The notes beneath the pieces were generated by a model. That model was given only the letters and a program-made list of their open reading frames with translations. It did not search any database and had not been told where the DNA came from. This document shows, piece by piece, positions 11,573 through 23,055 of a stretch of 64,000 nt of DNA. Each line of letters starts with the position of its first letter. Position 1 is the first letter of the stretch. A program made the position numbers and the translations under genes. The DNA is from Isochrysis galbana (Eukaryota > Haptophyta > Isochrysidales > Isochrysidaceae): positions 2,626,234-2,690,233 of the forward strand of contig CM030932.1 of assembly GCA_018136815.1 (NCBI GenBank), read 5' to 3'.

Positions 11573-11796
11573 GAGTATCTCCGATTCACTGTTGGCTACT
11601 CCGCCTAAGAAAGTTCTTGTCACCTTTATATCGCGGCTTTTCTTGGCGACAAACAGTGCCACAGCTCACCGTGCGATTTGTACTTTGGCAACTTCAATTT
11701 GGTGGTGCGAGCTCCATTGCTACGTTGTAGTAAAGTGGCGTAAAGCGGGCCATGCCCACAACGCCCTACGCAATGCGCACGTAATACGCCATTTAT

Positions 11797-12070
11797 AAAA
11801 ATACATCTGGCACCTGAAGGTTCCGGGCTACACACCTACTGGTGCAAACCCCCCCTCTCTCTACTCTCACCCATCGCTCTCCCTGCAGCGCGTGCCGCCA
11901 TGCAGCGCGCCACGGCCTGCTCTTAGCGGTCCTTTGGGAGCTCCCAGAGGTCCAGCTCAGGGGGCAGTGGAGGCTGGGGCTCAGCCTCTGGCCCCCCATG
12001 CCTGTCTCACCCTCGCCTCGCTGGCCATGGGCATGGGAGCCGCCCAGAGGCCCCTGCATGCCTAGCGACC
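11797..12070 (-). repeat. Retroelement debris (tail A and SINE-B module)
   Basis: On the plus strand AAAAATACATCTGGCACCTGAAGG-TTCCGGGCTACACACCTACT resembles the 3' tail seen at 27,844 and 29,007 (poly-A side left, so minus orientation). It is followed at 11,870-12,060 by a diverged copy of the inner module of the ~755-bp SINE-B (GGGGGCAG-GGAGGCTGGGGCT and CTCACCCTCGC-TCGCTGGC). Open frames here are not genes. Confidence 0.55.
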
Positions 12071-12505
12071 AGGGATGGGGGGAGTCAGCTCGAGGGCAGG
12101 CCCAGCGCGGGCGTGGGAGTGCGATTCGCGGCCCGCGCCTACTAGGGGTCTAGGTAGCGGCCAGATTGATGAGTGCCCGGCGCCCCTTCCAAAAGGCAGG
12201 GGCTGAGGCTGGTTGTACGAGCCCGTCCCGGGGGTGTCGTCCACGATGGGGTGAGGGTGAGGGGAGTGCGAGGCCCTCATTGACACCCACTTATCACTTA
12301 TAAAAGTAGGCTCGATTTCTTTGTCTTCGTCTTCTATTGATTCCTACTCCTACTAGCTACTAGCTACGTAGCTACTAGCTACTAGCGGTCACTATTCCCT
12401 CCGGAAACCGATAATGATGCTAACGCTCTTGCGAAGACTCTAGCCCCAAACTCACTCCCCTTTCCGCTCCCCCCCCTTCAGTCCTTCGATTTCGTTATTA
12501 GGGGG

Positions 12506-12875
12506 TTCCGCCCATGTGCGCTACGTTGGGCCTTGCGTGGGGAGTGGGGAAAGGGATGGCGCGGTTCCGCCCATGTGCGCTACGTTGGGCCTTGCGTGGG
12601 GAGTGGGGAAAGGGATGGCGCGGGCGCCGGTACACGGTGTGCAGGTCTAGCTGTTTGTTATTTGCTTCCGCCGTTGCTGTGGTGGTGCCTAATGTGGCCC
12701 GAGCGTGTGAGGGCCCAGCCTGGGTCATGGGGTCACCACTATCCCCGTGAGAGCAAGCAAGCACACAAGCGTCAATCAAGACAATACCACTTATCAATGT
12801 GTCTCTCACCACCACCATGTGTCTCTCACCACCACCATCCCCGTGAGAGCAAGCAAGCACACAAGCGTCAATCAA
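12506..12875 (+). repeat. Tandem and direct repeats
   Basis: A unit of about 57 bp beginning GGTTCCGCCCATGTGCGCTA is repeated twice in tandem at 12,506-12,622. A second unit, CCCGTGAGAGCAAGCAAGCA plus CACAAGCGTCAATCAA, occurs at 12,743 and 12,840, separated by a short ACCACCACCATGTGTCTCTC repeat. Open frames crossing these are repeat-derived. I see no gene between 11,573 and 13,486. Confidence 0.75.
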
Positions 12876-13486
12876 TAGAAATCAAGAGGCGCAAGCGCAT
12901 TCGGATGAGCACAATCTGGAGAAGGACAGTAACGGAACTCCCACTCGAGAGCCACCTCGTGTCCTGCCTACTCCTAGATGGAGAAAACTGATGTGCAACT
13001 GAAGTGACCACATGTGCTGTGTAGCAGTCGTGGCACTACATACAGTGCAAGTAGCATATGCAAGTCACTAGACATGCGCATGTGCAGTCCGCTTCGGATT
13101 GACTGGTGGCTCCACAACGATGTCGACTATTCAATGAAGCGGACAGAAGCCGAAGCTGGAGATGCCGCGTGGCCAAGAAGCCGAGCTCCCATGCCATTGC
13201 TCGAAGCTAGCATCAGCAGTCAGTCGGGCGCATGAAATGTTATCAGCATACTCACAAAGCCATCTGCTTTGTCGCTCATGCAAGCGGATACTGTGGCACC
13301 TCACTCCGGCTGTGAGCTCCAGCTCCACGTGCAAGCCGTACCCTGAAGCGTAAATGCTTTGCACCACGAATAGACTAAGCCCGCCCCAACCCCATTCGGC
13401 AGCTTTCAACAGTAGCAGGCGGGTACGCACCCACAGCCCCACATGCCATATGACCCTCTCCCCGCCGCCGTTTCCCTCATCACCGC

Positions 13487-15356
13487 CTAGGCCGATTGTT
13501 GTAGCAACCGCTCCGACTCACTGAGCGAGAGATGCGCGCCGTTGATGACCTCCATCAAATCAGATGCAATGGCAGTAGTACCCGTGCTGTGCGGCTCTCC
13601 GGCCTTAGCTGCTGCCTCACTCATCGCGTCCAACTTGCTCCCGTCCTGGAGCCAACCTGTGACAGTGCGTGCAATCTTGCGTGGCCGTGCCGAATACTCG
13701 CCGAAACCCGAGTCAATGACGAATGGCACATTGCCAGCCTCCTGTCCCGGCAAGAAGGATGACAGCATGGTGGGTAGCCCACGAATCGCCGCCTCTGCAA
13801 TGGTGCCGGGTCCCGCCTTCGTCACAATGCAGTCAGCCACTTCCATATAGTCGGACATGCGCGAGATGAAGCCACGCACACGCACGTCGACACCTGTCCA
13901 CGTCTTCTCCACGAGCTTTGCCTGCAGCTTCGCATTCTTGCCACATACTACCACAATCTGCGCCTTGTCTGGCACGCGCCGGGCTGCCTCTCCCGCCATC
14001 GACGTAACTATTGTCTCAAGAGAGCCGACACCGTCACCTCCTCCCACTATGAGCACCGTCTTGCGCTCAGCGTTCAAATCGAGCTCAGCAGCGAGAGCCT
14101 CCCGTTTGTGCCCGCCCGTCCAGAAAGAGGGGCGGACGGGGAGGCCATGCTGACGCAGCTGCGACGCCACCAAGCCACACCGCTCGCCAACCCTGCGCAC
14201 TGCGTCCGAAGGGACAAAGCACGTGTCCACACGCTTGTCAAACCAAGTGGCATGAGCCGATCCGAGATCCGTCACAACAGTGGCGAACGGCACCTTGCGC
14301 TCGCCGCCTCCCAGCTTCTCGAGCACGTTGATCGGCACGTGCTGAGCTAACGGATGCATCGAGACAACCAGGTGCGGATCGTGGTCGCGCATGCACTGTG
14401 TGAAGCCCTGTGTGCAAGTGAGCCGCATTTGCAGATTGATGCACGCCATCACAGGCGGACACGACGTGAGAAAATAGCACGGCCGCCTGCACACGTCGGA
14501 AGCGGCGTTGAGGATGAGGTGAAGCGGTCAGTGATGTGCCAGGCTGCTAGAGGTGCAACGTCGTGGCTCGGGTGGACTAGCGAAATGGGCTTTCGGGGTC
14601 TCAGGTTGCGGCAATGTTGGCCAACGAGGCGTGCCTTCGACCACAAATTGTGAGCCATCGTCGTGATGGGGGCAGGACGGGCGGGGATGGGATGATGGGT
14701 GCTGACGCGTACCACAAAAGCTGCGGGTACTTGGCGGCGACGCGGTATCCCTCGACCATAGTGTTGAATGGCCACGCGCCATACTGCGTCCAGATGTCAA
14801 CGATATCAACGTCTACCTTGTCTGGCGATACCTGAGCCAAGGCCGCTTCAAGAGCCTCAGCGGAGGCACGGTGGCCGCCGCCCGTGTCAGAGATGAGGAT
14901 AAGGACGCGCTTCTTCGCCTTCTTCGCCGCCTTTGAGTCGATCAGCGCACCGCTAGCAGTGCGCGTCGATGTGAGCGCCATCTCGCGCACGAGCCGCTCC
15001 GCATCACCCCGCACGTCGGCAGTGACTGTGGGTCTGGCGGAGTGATCGCGTCTGCGCGCCCAGAGGCGGCGCGCTCCGGTGCGCTGCTGGCTCGTCCTCG
15101 TCACAAGCTCTGCCATCTCCCTCGTCTCGCGCTCCTCCACGTGCCGGCCAAGCCGGCGGCGCCAGCCAACGAGCGGCGAGATTGCATTCGGTTCAGCTGC
15201 GCCAGCCTGTCGCTGCGCGAGGAGGGTGGGCTGGCGCGTGGGAGTTGGGTGTCGGGGCGGGCGGATGCGGCCGATCAGTCCCGCCTTGGCTGCCTCTCCG
15301 CCTCGCTCGGCCTGGCGGGCGGCGAGGGCGAGCATGGCCACCCACGCGAGCGACAT
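13487..15356 (-). CDS. Monogalactosyldiacylglycerol (MGDG) synthase
   Basis: Two exons, 15356-14713 and 14486-13487, encode 547 residues. The enzyme transfers galactose from UDP-galactose to diacylglycerol, making the main thylakoid lipid in the plastid envelope. The N-terminal MGDG-synthase motif RVLILISDTGGGHRASAEAL is at about residues 150-169, followed by WPFNTM and LLWRPCYFLTS across the intron. The second exon has VSMHPLAQHVP, FATVVTDL, HGLPVRPSF, VGGGDGVGSLE, KAGPGTIAEA and GQEAGNVPFV, all glycosyltransferase-28-type signatures of plant MGD proteins. The first ~145 residues are not conserved: a hydrophobic start (MSLAWVAMLALAA) then an Arg/Ala-rich stretch, as in bipartite signal-plus-transit peptides of secondary plastids. 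The intron (14487-14712) splits a Trp codon in phase 2. Confidence 0.93.
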
Positions 15357-15417
15357 CTCCCTGCAGCGAGCGCACGAGAGAGGAGAGGGAGCGAGAGAGC
15401 CCTTGGGGTTGGGGGGG

Positions 15418-15443
15418 AAGGGGGGGGGGGGGGGGGGGGGGGG
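15418..15443 (+). repeat. Poly-G tract upstream of MGDG synthase
   Basis: A run of G interrupted by one A, about 60 bp upstream of the MGDG synthase ATG. On the coding strand it is poly-C, so it could lie in the 5' UTR or promoter. Confidence 0.8.
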
Positions 15444-15823
15444 GCGCGGGCCGGCTTCGTTCTAACGGTAGAGCTGGCCCGCGCGGAAGCCGCGCCTCGC
15501 CGTAGAATGTAGAATGTAGAGCGACGCACCGACACGGGATTGGCGTTCGTCTGCTGTGTGTAAGCTGACGAACCACGCACGTACCGACTCGCTGACGATG
15601 CCGCGGCGCGCGTGTCGGTAGCCAGTGAAGACGGAACGCTTGCGGCCGCGGGGATACAAGCGAGCAGCGCGCAAGAGCATCCGGTAAGCGGCTCGTTTGT
15701 AACTTGTAACCCCATCTCCATCTATGATAGATCATCTATCTCTCCCCGCTCCCCGCCTTTCGCCTTTGCCTTTATTCTTGTTCCCTTTCCCCCTTCCCCC
15801 TTTTCCCTTCCCTCCCTTTCCCT

Positions 15824-17545
15824 TTGCTTTTGCTTTTTGCTGTTTGCTTCTTCTTGCTGTTTGCTGTTTGCTGTTTGTTGTTTGCTGTTTGCTGTTTGCT
15901 GCTTGCTTTTTGCTGTTTGCTGTTTGCTTCTTGCTGTTTGCTTCTTGCTGTTTGCTTCTTGCTGTTTGCTTCTTGCTTCTTGCTTCTTGCTCCTTGCTTC
16001 TTGCTCCTTGCTTCTTGCTCCTTGCTTCTTGCTTCTTGCTTCTTGCTTCTTGCTTCTTGCTTCTTGCTTCTTGCTTCTTGCTTCTTGCTTCTTGCTTCTT
16101 GCTTCTTGCTTCTTGCTTCTTGCTTCTTGCTTCTTGCTTCTTGCTTCTTGCTTCTTGCTTCTTGCTTCTTGCTTTTTGCTTTTTGCTTTTTGCTTTTTGC
16201 TTTTTGCTTTTTGCTTTTTGCTTTTTTGCTTTTTGCTTTTTGCTTTTTGCTTTTTGCTTTTTGCTTTTTGCTTTTTGCTTTTTGCTTTTTGCTTTTTGCT
16301 TTTTGCTTTTTGCTTTTTGCTTTTTTTTTTTTTTTTTTGCTTTTTGCTTTTTGCTTTTTGCTTTTTGCTTTTTGCTTTTTGCTTTTTGCTTTTTGCTTTT
16401 TGCTTTTTGCTTTTTGCTTTTTGCTTTTTGCTTTTTGCTTTTTGCTTTTTGCTTTTTGCTTTTTGCTTTTTGCTTTTTGCTTTTTTTTGCTTTTTGCTTT
16501 TTGCTTTTTGCTTTTTGCTTTTTGCTTTTTTGCTTTTTGCTTTTTGCTTTTTGCTTTTTGCTTTTTGCTTTTTGCTTTTTGCTTTTTGCTTTTTGCTTTT
16601 TGCTTTTTGCTTTTTGCTTTTTGCTTTTTTGCTTTTTGCTTTTTGCTTTTTGCTTTTTGCTTTTTGCTTTTTTGCTTTTTGCTTTTTGCTTTTTGCTTTT
16701 TGCTTTTTGCTTTTTGCTTTTTGCTTTTTGCTTTTTGCTTTTTGCTTTTTTGCTTTTTGCTTTTTGCTTTTTGCTTTTTGCTTTTTGCTTTTTTGCTTTT
16801 TGCTTTTTGCTTTTTGCTTTTTGCTTTTTGCTTTTTGCTTTTTGCTTTTTGCTTTTTGCTTTTTGCTTTTTGCTTTTTGCTTTTTGCTTTTTGCTTTTTG
16901 CTTTTTGCTTTTTGCTTTTTGCTTTTTGCTTTTTGCTTTTTGCTTTTTGCTTTTTGCTTTTTGCTTTTTGCTTTTTGCTTTTTGCTTTTTGCTTTTTGCT
17001 TTTTGCTTTTTGCTTTTTGCTTTTTGCTTTTTGCTTTTTGCTTTTTGCTTTTTGCTTTTTGCTTTTTGCTTTTTGCTTTTTGCTTTTTGCTTTTTGCTTT
17101 TTGCTTTTTTGCTTTTTGCTTTTTGCTTTTTGCTTTTTGCTTTTTGCTTTTTGCTTTTTGCTTTTTGCTTTTTGCTTTTTGCTTTTTGCTTTTTGCTTTT
17201 TGCTTTTTGCTTTTTGCTTTTTGCTTTTTTGCTTTTTGCTTTTTGCTTTTTTTGCTTTTTGCTTTTTGCTTTTTGCTTTTTGCTTTTTGCTTTTTGCTTT
17301 TTGCTTTTTGCTTTTTTGCTTTTTGCTTTTTGCTTTTTGCTTTTTGCTTTTTGCTTTTTGCTTTTTGCTTTTTGCTTTTTGCTTTTTGCTTTTTTGCTTT
17401 TTGCTTTTTGCTTTTTGCTTTTTGCTTTTTGCTTTTTGCTTTTTGCTTTTTGCTTTTTGCTTTTTGCTTTTTGCTTTTTGCTTTTTGCTTTTTGCTTTTT
17501 GCCTTTTTGCCTTTTGCCTTTTTGCCTTTTGCCTTTTGCTTTTTG
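15824..17545 (+). repeat. Heptanucleotide satellite, GCTTTTT family
   Basis: About 1.7 kb of tandem 7-mers. The left end is mostly GCTGTTT, then GCTTCTT (about 15,930-16,170), then a long run of GCTTTTT to 17,500, ending in GCCTTTT variants. Scattered units gain one or more T. Because 7 is not a multiple of 3, all three frames read the same cyclic heptapeptide (FAFCFLL; KSKKQKA on the other strand), producing stop-free frames of nearly 700 codons that are not genes. Confidence 0.97.
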
Positions 17546-17599
17546 CTTTTGCTTTTCATACGCCCGCGGATGGGCCTGCCCTCGAGCTGACCTCCCCCT

Positions 17600-19430
17600 A
17601 TCACAGGGAGGCCACAGCGCGGCCCCCTGTGGCCTGTGGCTTGATTGAGGATGAGACCGCGGCGCGGCGCGCCGCGCATCCTGTATGTTACTTCATAACA
17701 AGTTATAAAAGATACCGAAGGGGGCCACTGAACACACAGGGCGCACTAACAGTATCGCTTGCAAATCAAACGCACACACGGGGGATTGCGTGCGAGACTC
17801 GCCCCATGGGCGCGTCTATGGGAAGCCCTACACACTAACGTAATTCACAACGTGTTCAAGGACGGCGCCTTTCTGACACCATATAGCAAGGAAGAATGCT
17901 CGGCGTATCTTGAACATTTACCCGAAACTTTTGTGCACGAGGGCCGCTCAATACACAAAAAGGAATTTCTCGACTCATGGGACGAAATCGTCAGCCACGC
18001 AACGCGAGTGATAGGGCGATCACAGGAGCGCCCGCCCCCCGACGCAAAGGAGAACAAGTCTTATGACGCCATCGCTCCGCCTCAAGAGCCGGAGACCGAG
18101 TTACAGAACAAAGAAATCGGGGTCTCCGAGGACGAAATACATCAGCAAACTAAACAACATCTGGCTACATACGGATACCGACTACCTGGGGGAGATGGCC
18201 GACACCGGAAATGTAGCGAATGCGGGAGAGATCCAATATTACCACCCGCCAGCCAGATGGGAGGGCGGATTTAAAGGCCCGAGATACATGGAGTACCCTT
18301 TGGCGGACGAATACGCCATACTAAAAGGAAAAGTCGCGCTAGACGCAATATCAGTCGCAGATCTTACCAAGGCCGCGCTTAAAGCGACACGAAGCAACGC
18401 CCCGCAAGCGGCGAAAACAACATGGGAAAAGCGACTAAATGTCACCAAAGAAGAATGGAAACACATAGCAAGGCTATATACAATGCCACTGCTAAAACAC
18501 ACGGATAAGCACCTCCACTTCAAACATATCACACATAGGCGAATTGGTACCAGAAACAGATTCGCAGACAGTCTGACAGATATGTGTAGACTGTGTCGCC
18601 GATACCGAGAAAATTCGTGCCACTTAGCGTGGTGTCCCGCGACGAAGAAAATATTCGAAACCATAGACGCCCTCAACAACTACACCCCCCCTCCCGGGAG
18701 GTCACGCACACAAAAAACGAAAGACAGACTATTCGCATACCCCGGTACAAACACACCCGAAAGTCTGAAAGCGTTGTACGTGATAGCGTGGAAATACATA
18801 CTAAGAGACTTCTATAGAATAGCATTTGAGTCGTATGAATACCACTATATCCCAGTCTTGGAGTCCACACTAGTGAGGTTTGCCACATTGGTTAGGGGCC
18901 TCACACCGCCACAGCAGCATTGTTTGATGCGCACAAGTAAAGCCGCCCAGGGGAGAAAGCCCAAACTTAAGAGAACACTGACACTCAGTGCCCCGGTATT
19001 CATTGAAAACGAAAAGGGTAGGCTACGAATGAGCGAAAATACCCGCCTTGTAGCGACAGCGCTTGGTCTCGCCGAAAAGCTCGCGTAGCGAGAAGCAAAA
19101 AGAGACGACCTACACTGATTGACCAACCAAGGATACGATCGATCAACATAGCTCTCCCAAGGCAAACATAGACACACGCGGACACAAGGGAACCGAAAAC
19201 AGCACTACAAGAAACAGGCCACCCAGCAGCACAGGAGGAAGTTGAGTACGCGCAGCTGAGGACAGGTGCACCCCGCTCCGCTCGGACCCCCACATGACCC
19301 GAGCCCCTAAGTAGAGCACGAGGGGAGTTGCCGCAAGGCGGGAAATGAGGGTGAGGAAGGGAAAGAGGCGTGGCTACGAAGGAATGGTTCAGGGCCACGT
19401 GTGAGGCGAGAAATTTAAAAGGTTTTTTTT
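17600..19430 (+). mobile_element. LINE fragment: ORF2 C-terminus and 3' UTR
   Basis: The frame at 18063-19087 encodes the C-terminal part of a non-LTR retrotransposon ORF2. It carries KHITHRRIGTRNRFAD followed by a C-x2-C-x8-H-x3-C knuckle (CRLCRRYRENSCHLAWC), the typical zinc-binding region after a LINE reverse transcriptase. The 17759-18274 frame belongs to the same ORF but is shifted by one base, so the copy is broken. No reverse transcriptase or endonuclease domain is present; the element is 5'-truncated or starts inside the adjoining satellite. After the stop, the 3' UTR runs to a TTAAAAGGTTTTTTTTT tail near 19,430. The 17,610-17,800 part recurs at 51,390-51,590 and the 3' UTR recurs at 42,708-42,978. 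Confidence 0.75.
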
Positions 19431-19639
19431 TCTCTCCCCTCTTTCCCTTCCTCCCTTCCTCCCCCCCCCCCCCTCCACCCCCCCCCCTGTCTTTGCAATC
19501 AATCTTTTCATGCTTATACTTATACCTCTCGTTTCGTTCTCTTTCTCATATTCGCGCTGCACTTCTTTTCTCTCTCTCTCTCTTTCTTTCTCTCCCTTCT
19601 TCGTGCCTCCCTCTCCTCTCCCCCTTCCCACTCTCTGGG

Positions 19640-19840
19640 GCTCTGCTTGTGAGCACGAGGCCGAGCGAGGCATCCTCCCCCCCCCCCCACCCCCCACCAC
19701 AACCCAAGCCCTGGCAAGTGGAGCACGAGGGGAGCGTTGCCGCAAGCAAGGCAAGTTGGGGAGGAAAGAGTGCTAGGGAACGGGCGTGGCTACAAAGTAG
19801 ACGAGCAAGGCCACGTGTGGGGTGTGAATATGGTTTCAGA
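19640..19840 (+). repeat. Second partial LINE 3' UTR copy
   Basis: GGAGCACGAGGGGAGCGTTG and GGGCGTGGCTACAAAG resemble the 3' UTR segment just upstream (19,310-19,420). It lacks the T-rich tail. A CT-rich tract lies between the two copies. Nothing else is recognisable up to 20,371. Confidence 0.55.
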
Positions 19841-20371
19841 AAAGGCGTTCGACCGTCTTAGCGAATCGTGACCAAATTTACGTACATGACGATCCACAAA
19901 AAATCTAGCGCGCAATGTTGTTGTGAGAAAGTGGAAAGTGGAGGTGGATCGTCCCTTGGGGGCTGAATTCGAGGCACTTCATCGATCTATGTGGTTGAAC
20001 TCCATCAGACACCTCACGTCTCCTCATCCTGGCTTTCTATGGCGCGATAATTTAAGAAACGCGAACATTTTTACCCGCATTTTGTGTGAAACGAAGGTCA
20101 AGCACGGTGGTCTCGTCATGTGAAAAATTTCGGGTTTGCATTCAAGGCCGAATTGAGCGCGTCGGTCATGCACGTGTACGTAATCCATAAATGCATCAAG
20201 AGGGAGCAAATCGAATGTTGGGGTGGACTGCCATTGAAAGAGAGAGTGTTATAAATGTTCTCCCGGCATTCCGCCCAAGGAGCGGCCGGGATAGCGCGCT
20301 GAACTTCACGTTGTGTGAGGTCTGCACGCACTACCATGGTGTGTGAGGCAAGCATTTGAATGCACGAAGGC

Positions 20372-21869
20372 TCAAAATACGCGGGAGCCGAGAGGATCCT
20401 CGGCAAAGTCACGGGCGGCTTTGTCAATGGAGCGTCGGCGGTCGTCCGCAGATTCAAAAACATAGCGGCGTGAATGGCCCGGAAGCAGATGTAGGAAGGG
20501 TTCGTCAGCGAGCTTCGCGATGGAACGTGCCTAAAGGATCAAAACAGATGCCGGAAGACCATCGGATCTGGGCACCTAGAGCAGGTTGAGCCACTCTTTA
20601 TCGGCAATGCGCAGTTCGTGTGTCAAACCATTACCTGCTCTTTGAGGTCATCTCCGTACCGTCCCATCCCGTCAAGCCTGCCTAAGCGCGCGCTGAAACA
20701 GAAATGGTCTCCAGAGAAGAGTACTCCGCCTTCTCCGTCCATAACGGCCTCTGTTGTAGTATCAACACTGCCAACGGGCCTCACAAGTGGCTCACGAGCG
20801 AGGAACGAGAGCGATCCCGCAGAGTGGCCGGGTGTGTGGATGGCACTGAGAAGTCCAGAGGGAAGCCCGCGCTCTTTGACTCTGCCAAGGGGAAGTAAAA
20901 TGTGAGCATCGATGAAATTCTTGCAACTAGGAATAGCCGACGCGAAGGGAACGGAATAATTACAGATGCCGGCCCGCGTAATATTGGCACCGCCCCTCAC
21001 TATTGAAGAGATCCCATGGGCCTCTACGTTCATTTAGTGCTCGCAAGACTATTCGCACCCAGGCAATTGTGAGATATCCCACGGTCCCGGCCCGCTGAGC
21101 TGATGCTCAATGGCTGTCATGTCGATGTAGGGCCATTGATCGCTCCCACGGACGTCGGCCGAGTGCATTATGCGCTGCATGGAAGGAAAGCGTTCCTGTA
21201 GGCCCACAGGGGATGTTGGGGTCACGTGTATCAGTCAGAAGTCGTAGCGCTCAAACTGCCGTGCCAGCAATCACTCGCCTTCCACTTGTTGTGGTCACTC
21301 ACGTCGTCCTTGTGTGTGAGCAACATCAGGTGGACCCCGCCACGCGCCTCGAGTTCCTTGGCCAATCGCGAGTGGAACCGAGGTGAATCCACCATGACGT
21401 TGAAGGAATGCGTCTCACAGCCAGAGGGCTCACTAGGTGGAAGCTCGCATGATAGCAGGTACGGCGTCGCACCAAAGGATGCGGGTGAGTGCCAGCCAAG
21501 GTGGTAAACGTTTGGTAGCATCTCCTCGTCGATTGGCTTAGGGAAGCTGTCCCTAGCGTCTACGGCCTCCTTGATGGCCTGCTCTGTGCGGATGGAGCCA
21601 ACAGGGCAGGCAACTGCCGCTGCAGCCGCCTCGACCCGTTCTGCGCTGCTCTGCGGCTGCGTGTGCACGAAGGACTTGGAGTGCTCTCGGCCGAAGATGT
21701 GCGGCGCCATCCACCGGCAGGTGTCACAGTCGATGCAGCTGCTGTCGACGAAGAAGTTGCCGGGCGCGTTGGCCGGTAAGCGGCGACGTGCCCCGCTCAC
21801 CGCCATCGCGCCCGAGCAGACCGCCGCGCGGCCGACCAGCAGAGCGAGGGAGAGGGAGGCCAGAGCCAT
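20372..21869 (-). CDS. Ferredoxin-MBL-fold metallohydrolase fusion
   Basis: Four exons: 21869-21279, 21195-21059, 20881-20635 and 20530-20372, encoding 377 residues. After a signal-like start (MALASLSLALLVG...), residues ~35-100 form a single-cluster ferredoxin domain with C-x2-C-x2-C (CIDCDTC) and a distal CP. A metallo-beta-lactamase fold follows: LLTHKDDVSDHNKW (metal motif in the H-x-D-D-x2-D-H form), IHTPGHSAGSL, LFSGDHF and LLPGHSRRY. Plants and algae have such ferredoxin-MBL proteins in plastids; the substrate is unknown. Intron 1 appears to be GC-AG (AAG|GCGAGT), because only this splice restores KWKERFPSMQRIMHSADV. The other introns are GT-AG and the phases agree. The protein probably acts in the plastid as a redox-linked hydrolase. 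Confidence 0.85.
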
Positions 21870-22019
21870 CGGCGTCGTCGGCGGTGCCGAGGGCCGAGCG
21901 AGCGTCGTCCAGACGGCACGCGGGGAGGAAGGAACGATGATGGAAGAAAGAAGGGGGAAATAAGGGATTGTTCGATGTGGGGAAGAATCGTAGAAAGGAT
22001 TACTGTACTACTAGTACAA

Positions 22020-22505
22020 CTACTTTACTTCTCTAGAGCATTTCTTCATCTGTTTCTTCACTAGCCGCGTCTCCAAGACGGCGAAACCAGTGACAAATTC
22101 GACGATCTCCCGGTGTCGGTCTTGTTTCTGCACTGTGGGCGAGGGCGTCACGTGACTGCGTGCTGAAAGATCTCGCGAAGCGACTGCTATGCTTGTTTCT
22201 CTCTCCGTCTTGGCCTTGGCGACGAGGTACAGGTAAGCCAGAGCGAGCTGATTCAGCAGGATGGCCTTTGACCCGCGGTTGCTTTGAAGAAAGAGGGGCT
22301 TAGATGGGAAATACGGTGCTGGAGCATGCAAACATCTGGCACATACAGCCATACAGCCAAATACGGATGTATTTGGCCTTCGGCGAAATACATCACAAGT
22401 ACATTCGAGGCCTACAACCCAGGACGCGGTTAAAGTACAGCCTAATACATATGTAATTGGTCCACCACCACATACGGTATACGGTAAATACGTAGTATTT
22501 CCCAT
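22020..22505 (-). CDS. Hypothetical terminal exon
   Basis: The minus-strand frame is open to a stop at 22,020. The part from about 22,290 down (NRGSKAILLNQLALAYLYLV, then a basic tail KKQMKKCSREVK) has ordinary protein composition and is preceded by a plausible acceptor (TTTCTTCAAAG). A candidate first exon with an Arg/Glu-rich start lies near 22,550-22,660, but it has no ATG in that frame and the phases do not match. I do not recognise the product. It may be noise. Confidence 0.25.
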   Translation of the reverse strand: MGNTTYLPYTVCGGGPITYVLGCTLTASWVVGLECTCDVFRRRPNTSVFGCMAVCARCLHAPAPYFPSKPLFLQSNRGSKAILLNQLALAYLYLVAKAKTERETSIAVASRDLSARSHVTPSPTVQKQDRHREIVEFVTGFAVLETRLVKKQMKKCSREVK

Positions 22506-22801
22506 CTCGGGAGAGGGGGGGGGGGGTGCTACGCAGGTCGTCGTCGCTGCCGATGCCGCCGGCGCTCTCGCCCTTGGCGCTCTCTAGTGGCCTCTCGGCC
22601 TCTCGGGGGCGCAGCCATCCAACCAGAAGCCGCTTCTCGTCACCAACGGCGCGCGCATTCACACGGGGGGGAGGAGGGTACGCGCGTCGTCGCTCTGTCC
22701 ATCCACCTCATGCGGCAGCACCCCCGCTCCCCTTTCGATGGCGCCCCCGCTGCCTCGTCCGTAGATCTCTCTCCCACCGTCCCCTCACCATAGCGGAGTG
22801 G

Positions 22802-23055
22802 AGGGAAAGGGGGGGGGGGGGGGGGGGAACACGGGAAGTTGGGGGAGATCTGGGGGGGGGGAGGGGGAGGGGGGGAGGGGAGGGGGGGGGGGGGGGAGAT
22901 AGAAAGAGAGGGGGGGGGGGCGGGGGGGAGGGGGGGGGGAGGGGGGGGGGGGACAACCCGCCCGCTGCTGCCCCCCCCCCCCCCCCCCCCGCCCCGCCCC
23001 GCCCCCGCCCCCGCCCCCGCCCCACCCCCTATTCCCCCCCCCCCCCCCCCCCCCT
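22802..23055 (+). repeat. Long G tract followed by C tract
   Basis: From 22,808 to about 22,952 nearly all bases are G with scattered A; from about 22,970 to 23,055 nearly all are C. The two halves are partly complementary, so the region could form a G-rich hairpin or quadruplexes. It sits 250 bp upstream of the formamidase ATG. Gly- or Pro-only frames here are not genes. Confidence 0.9.

Noticed and set aside
12506-12875. CRISPR-like direct repeats
   Set aside because: Only two units of each repeat without regular spacers, in eukaryotic DNA; ordinary tandem duplication.
15612-17838. Open frames of 588-704 codons on both strands
   Set aside because: They are translations of the 7-bp tandem array and carry one repeated heptapeptide in every frame.
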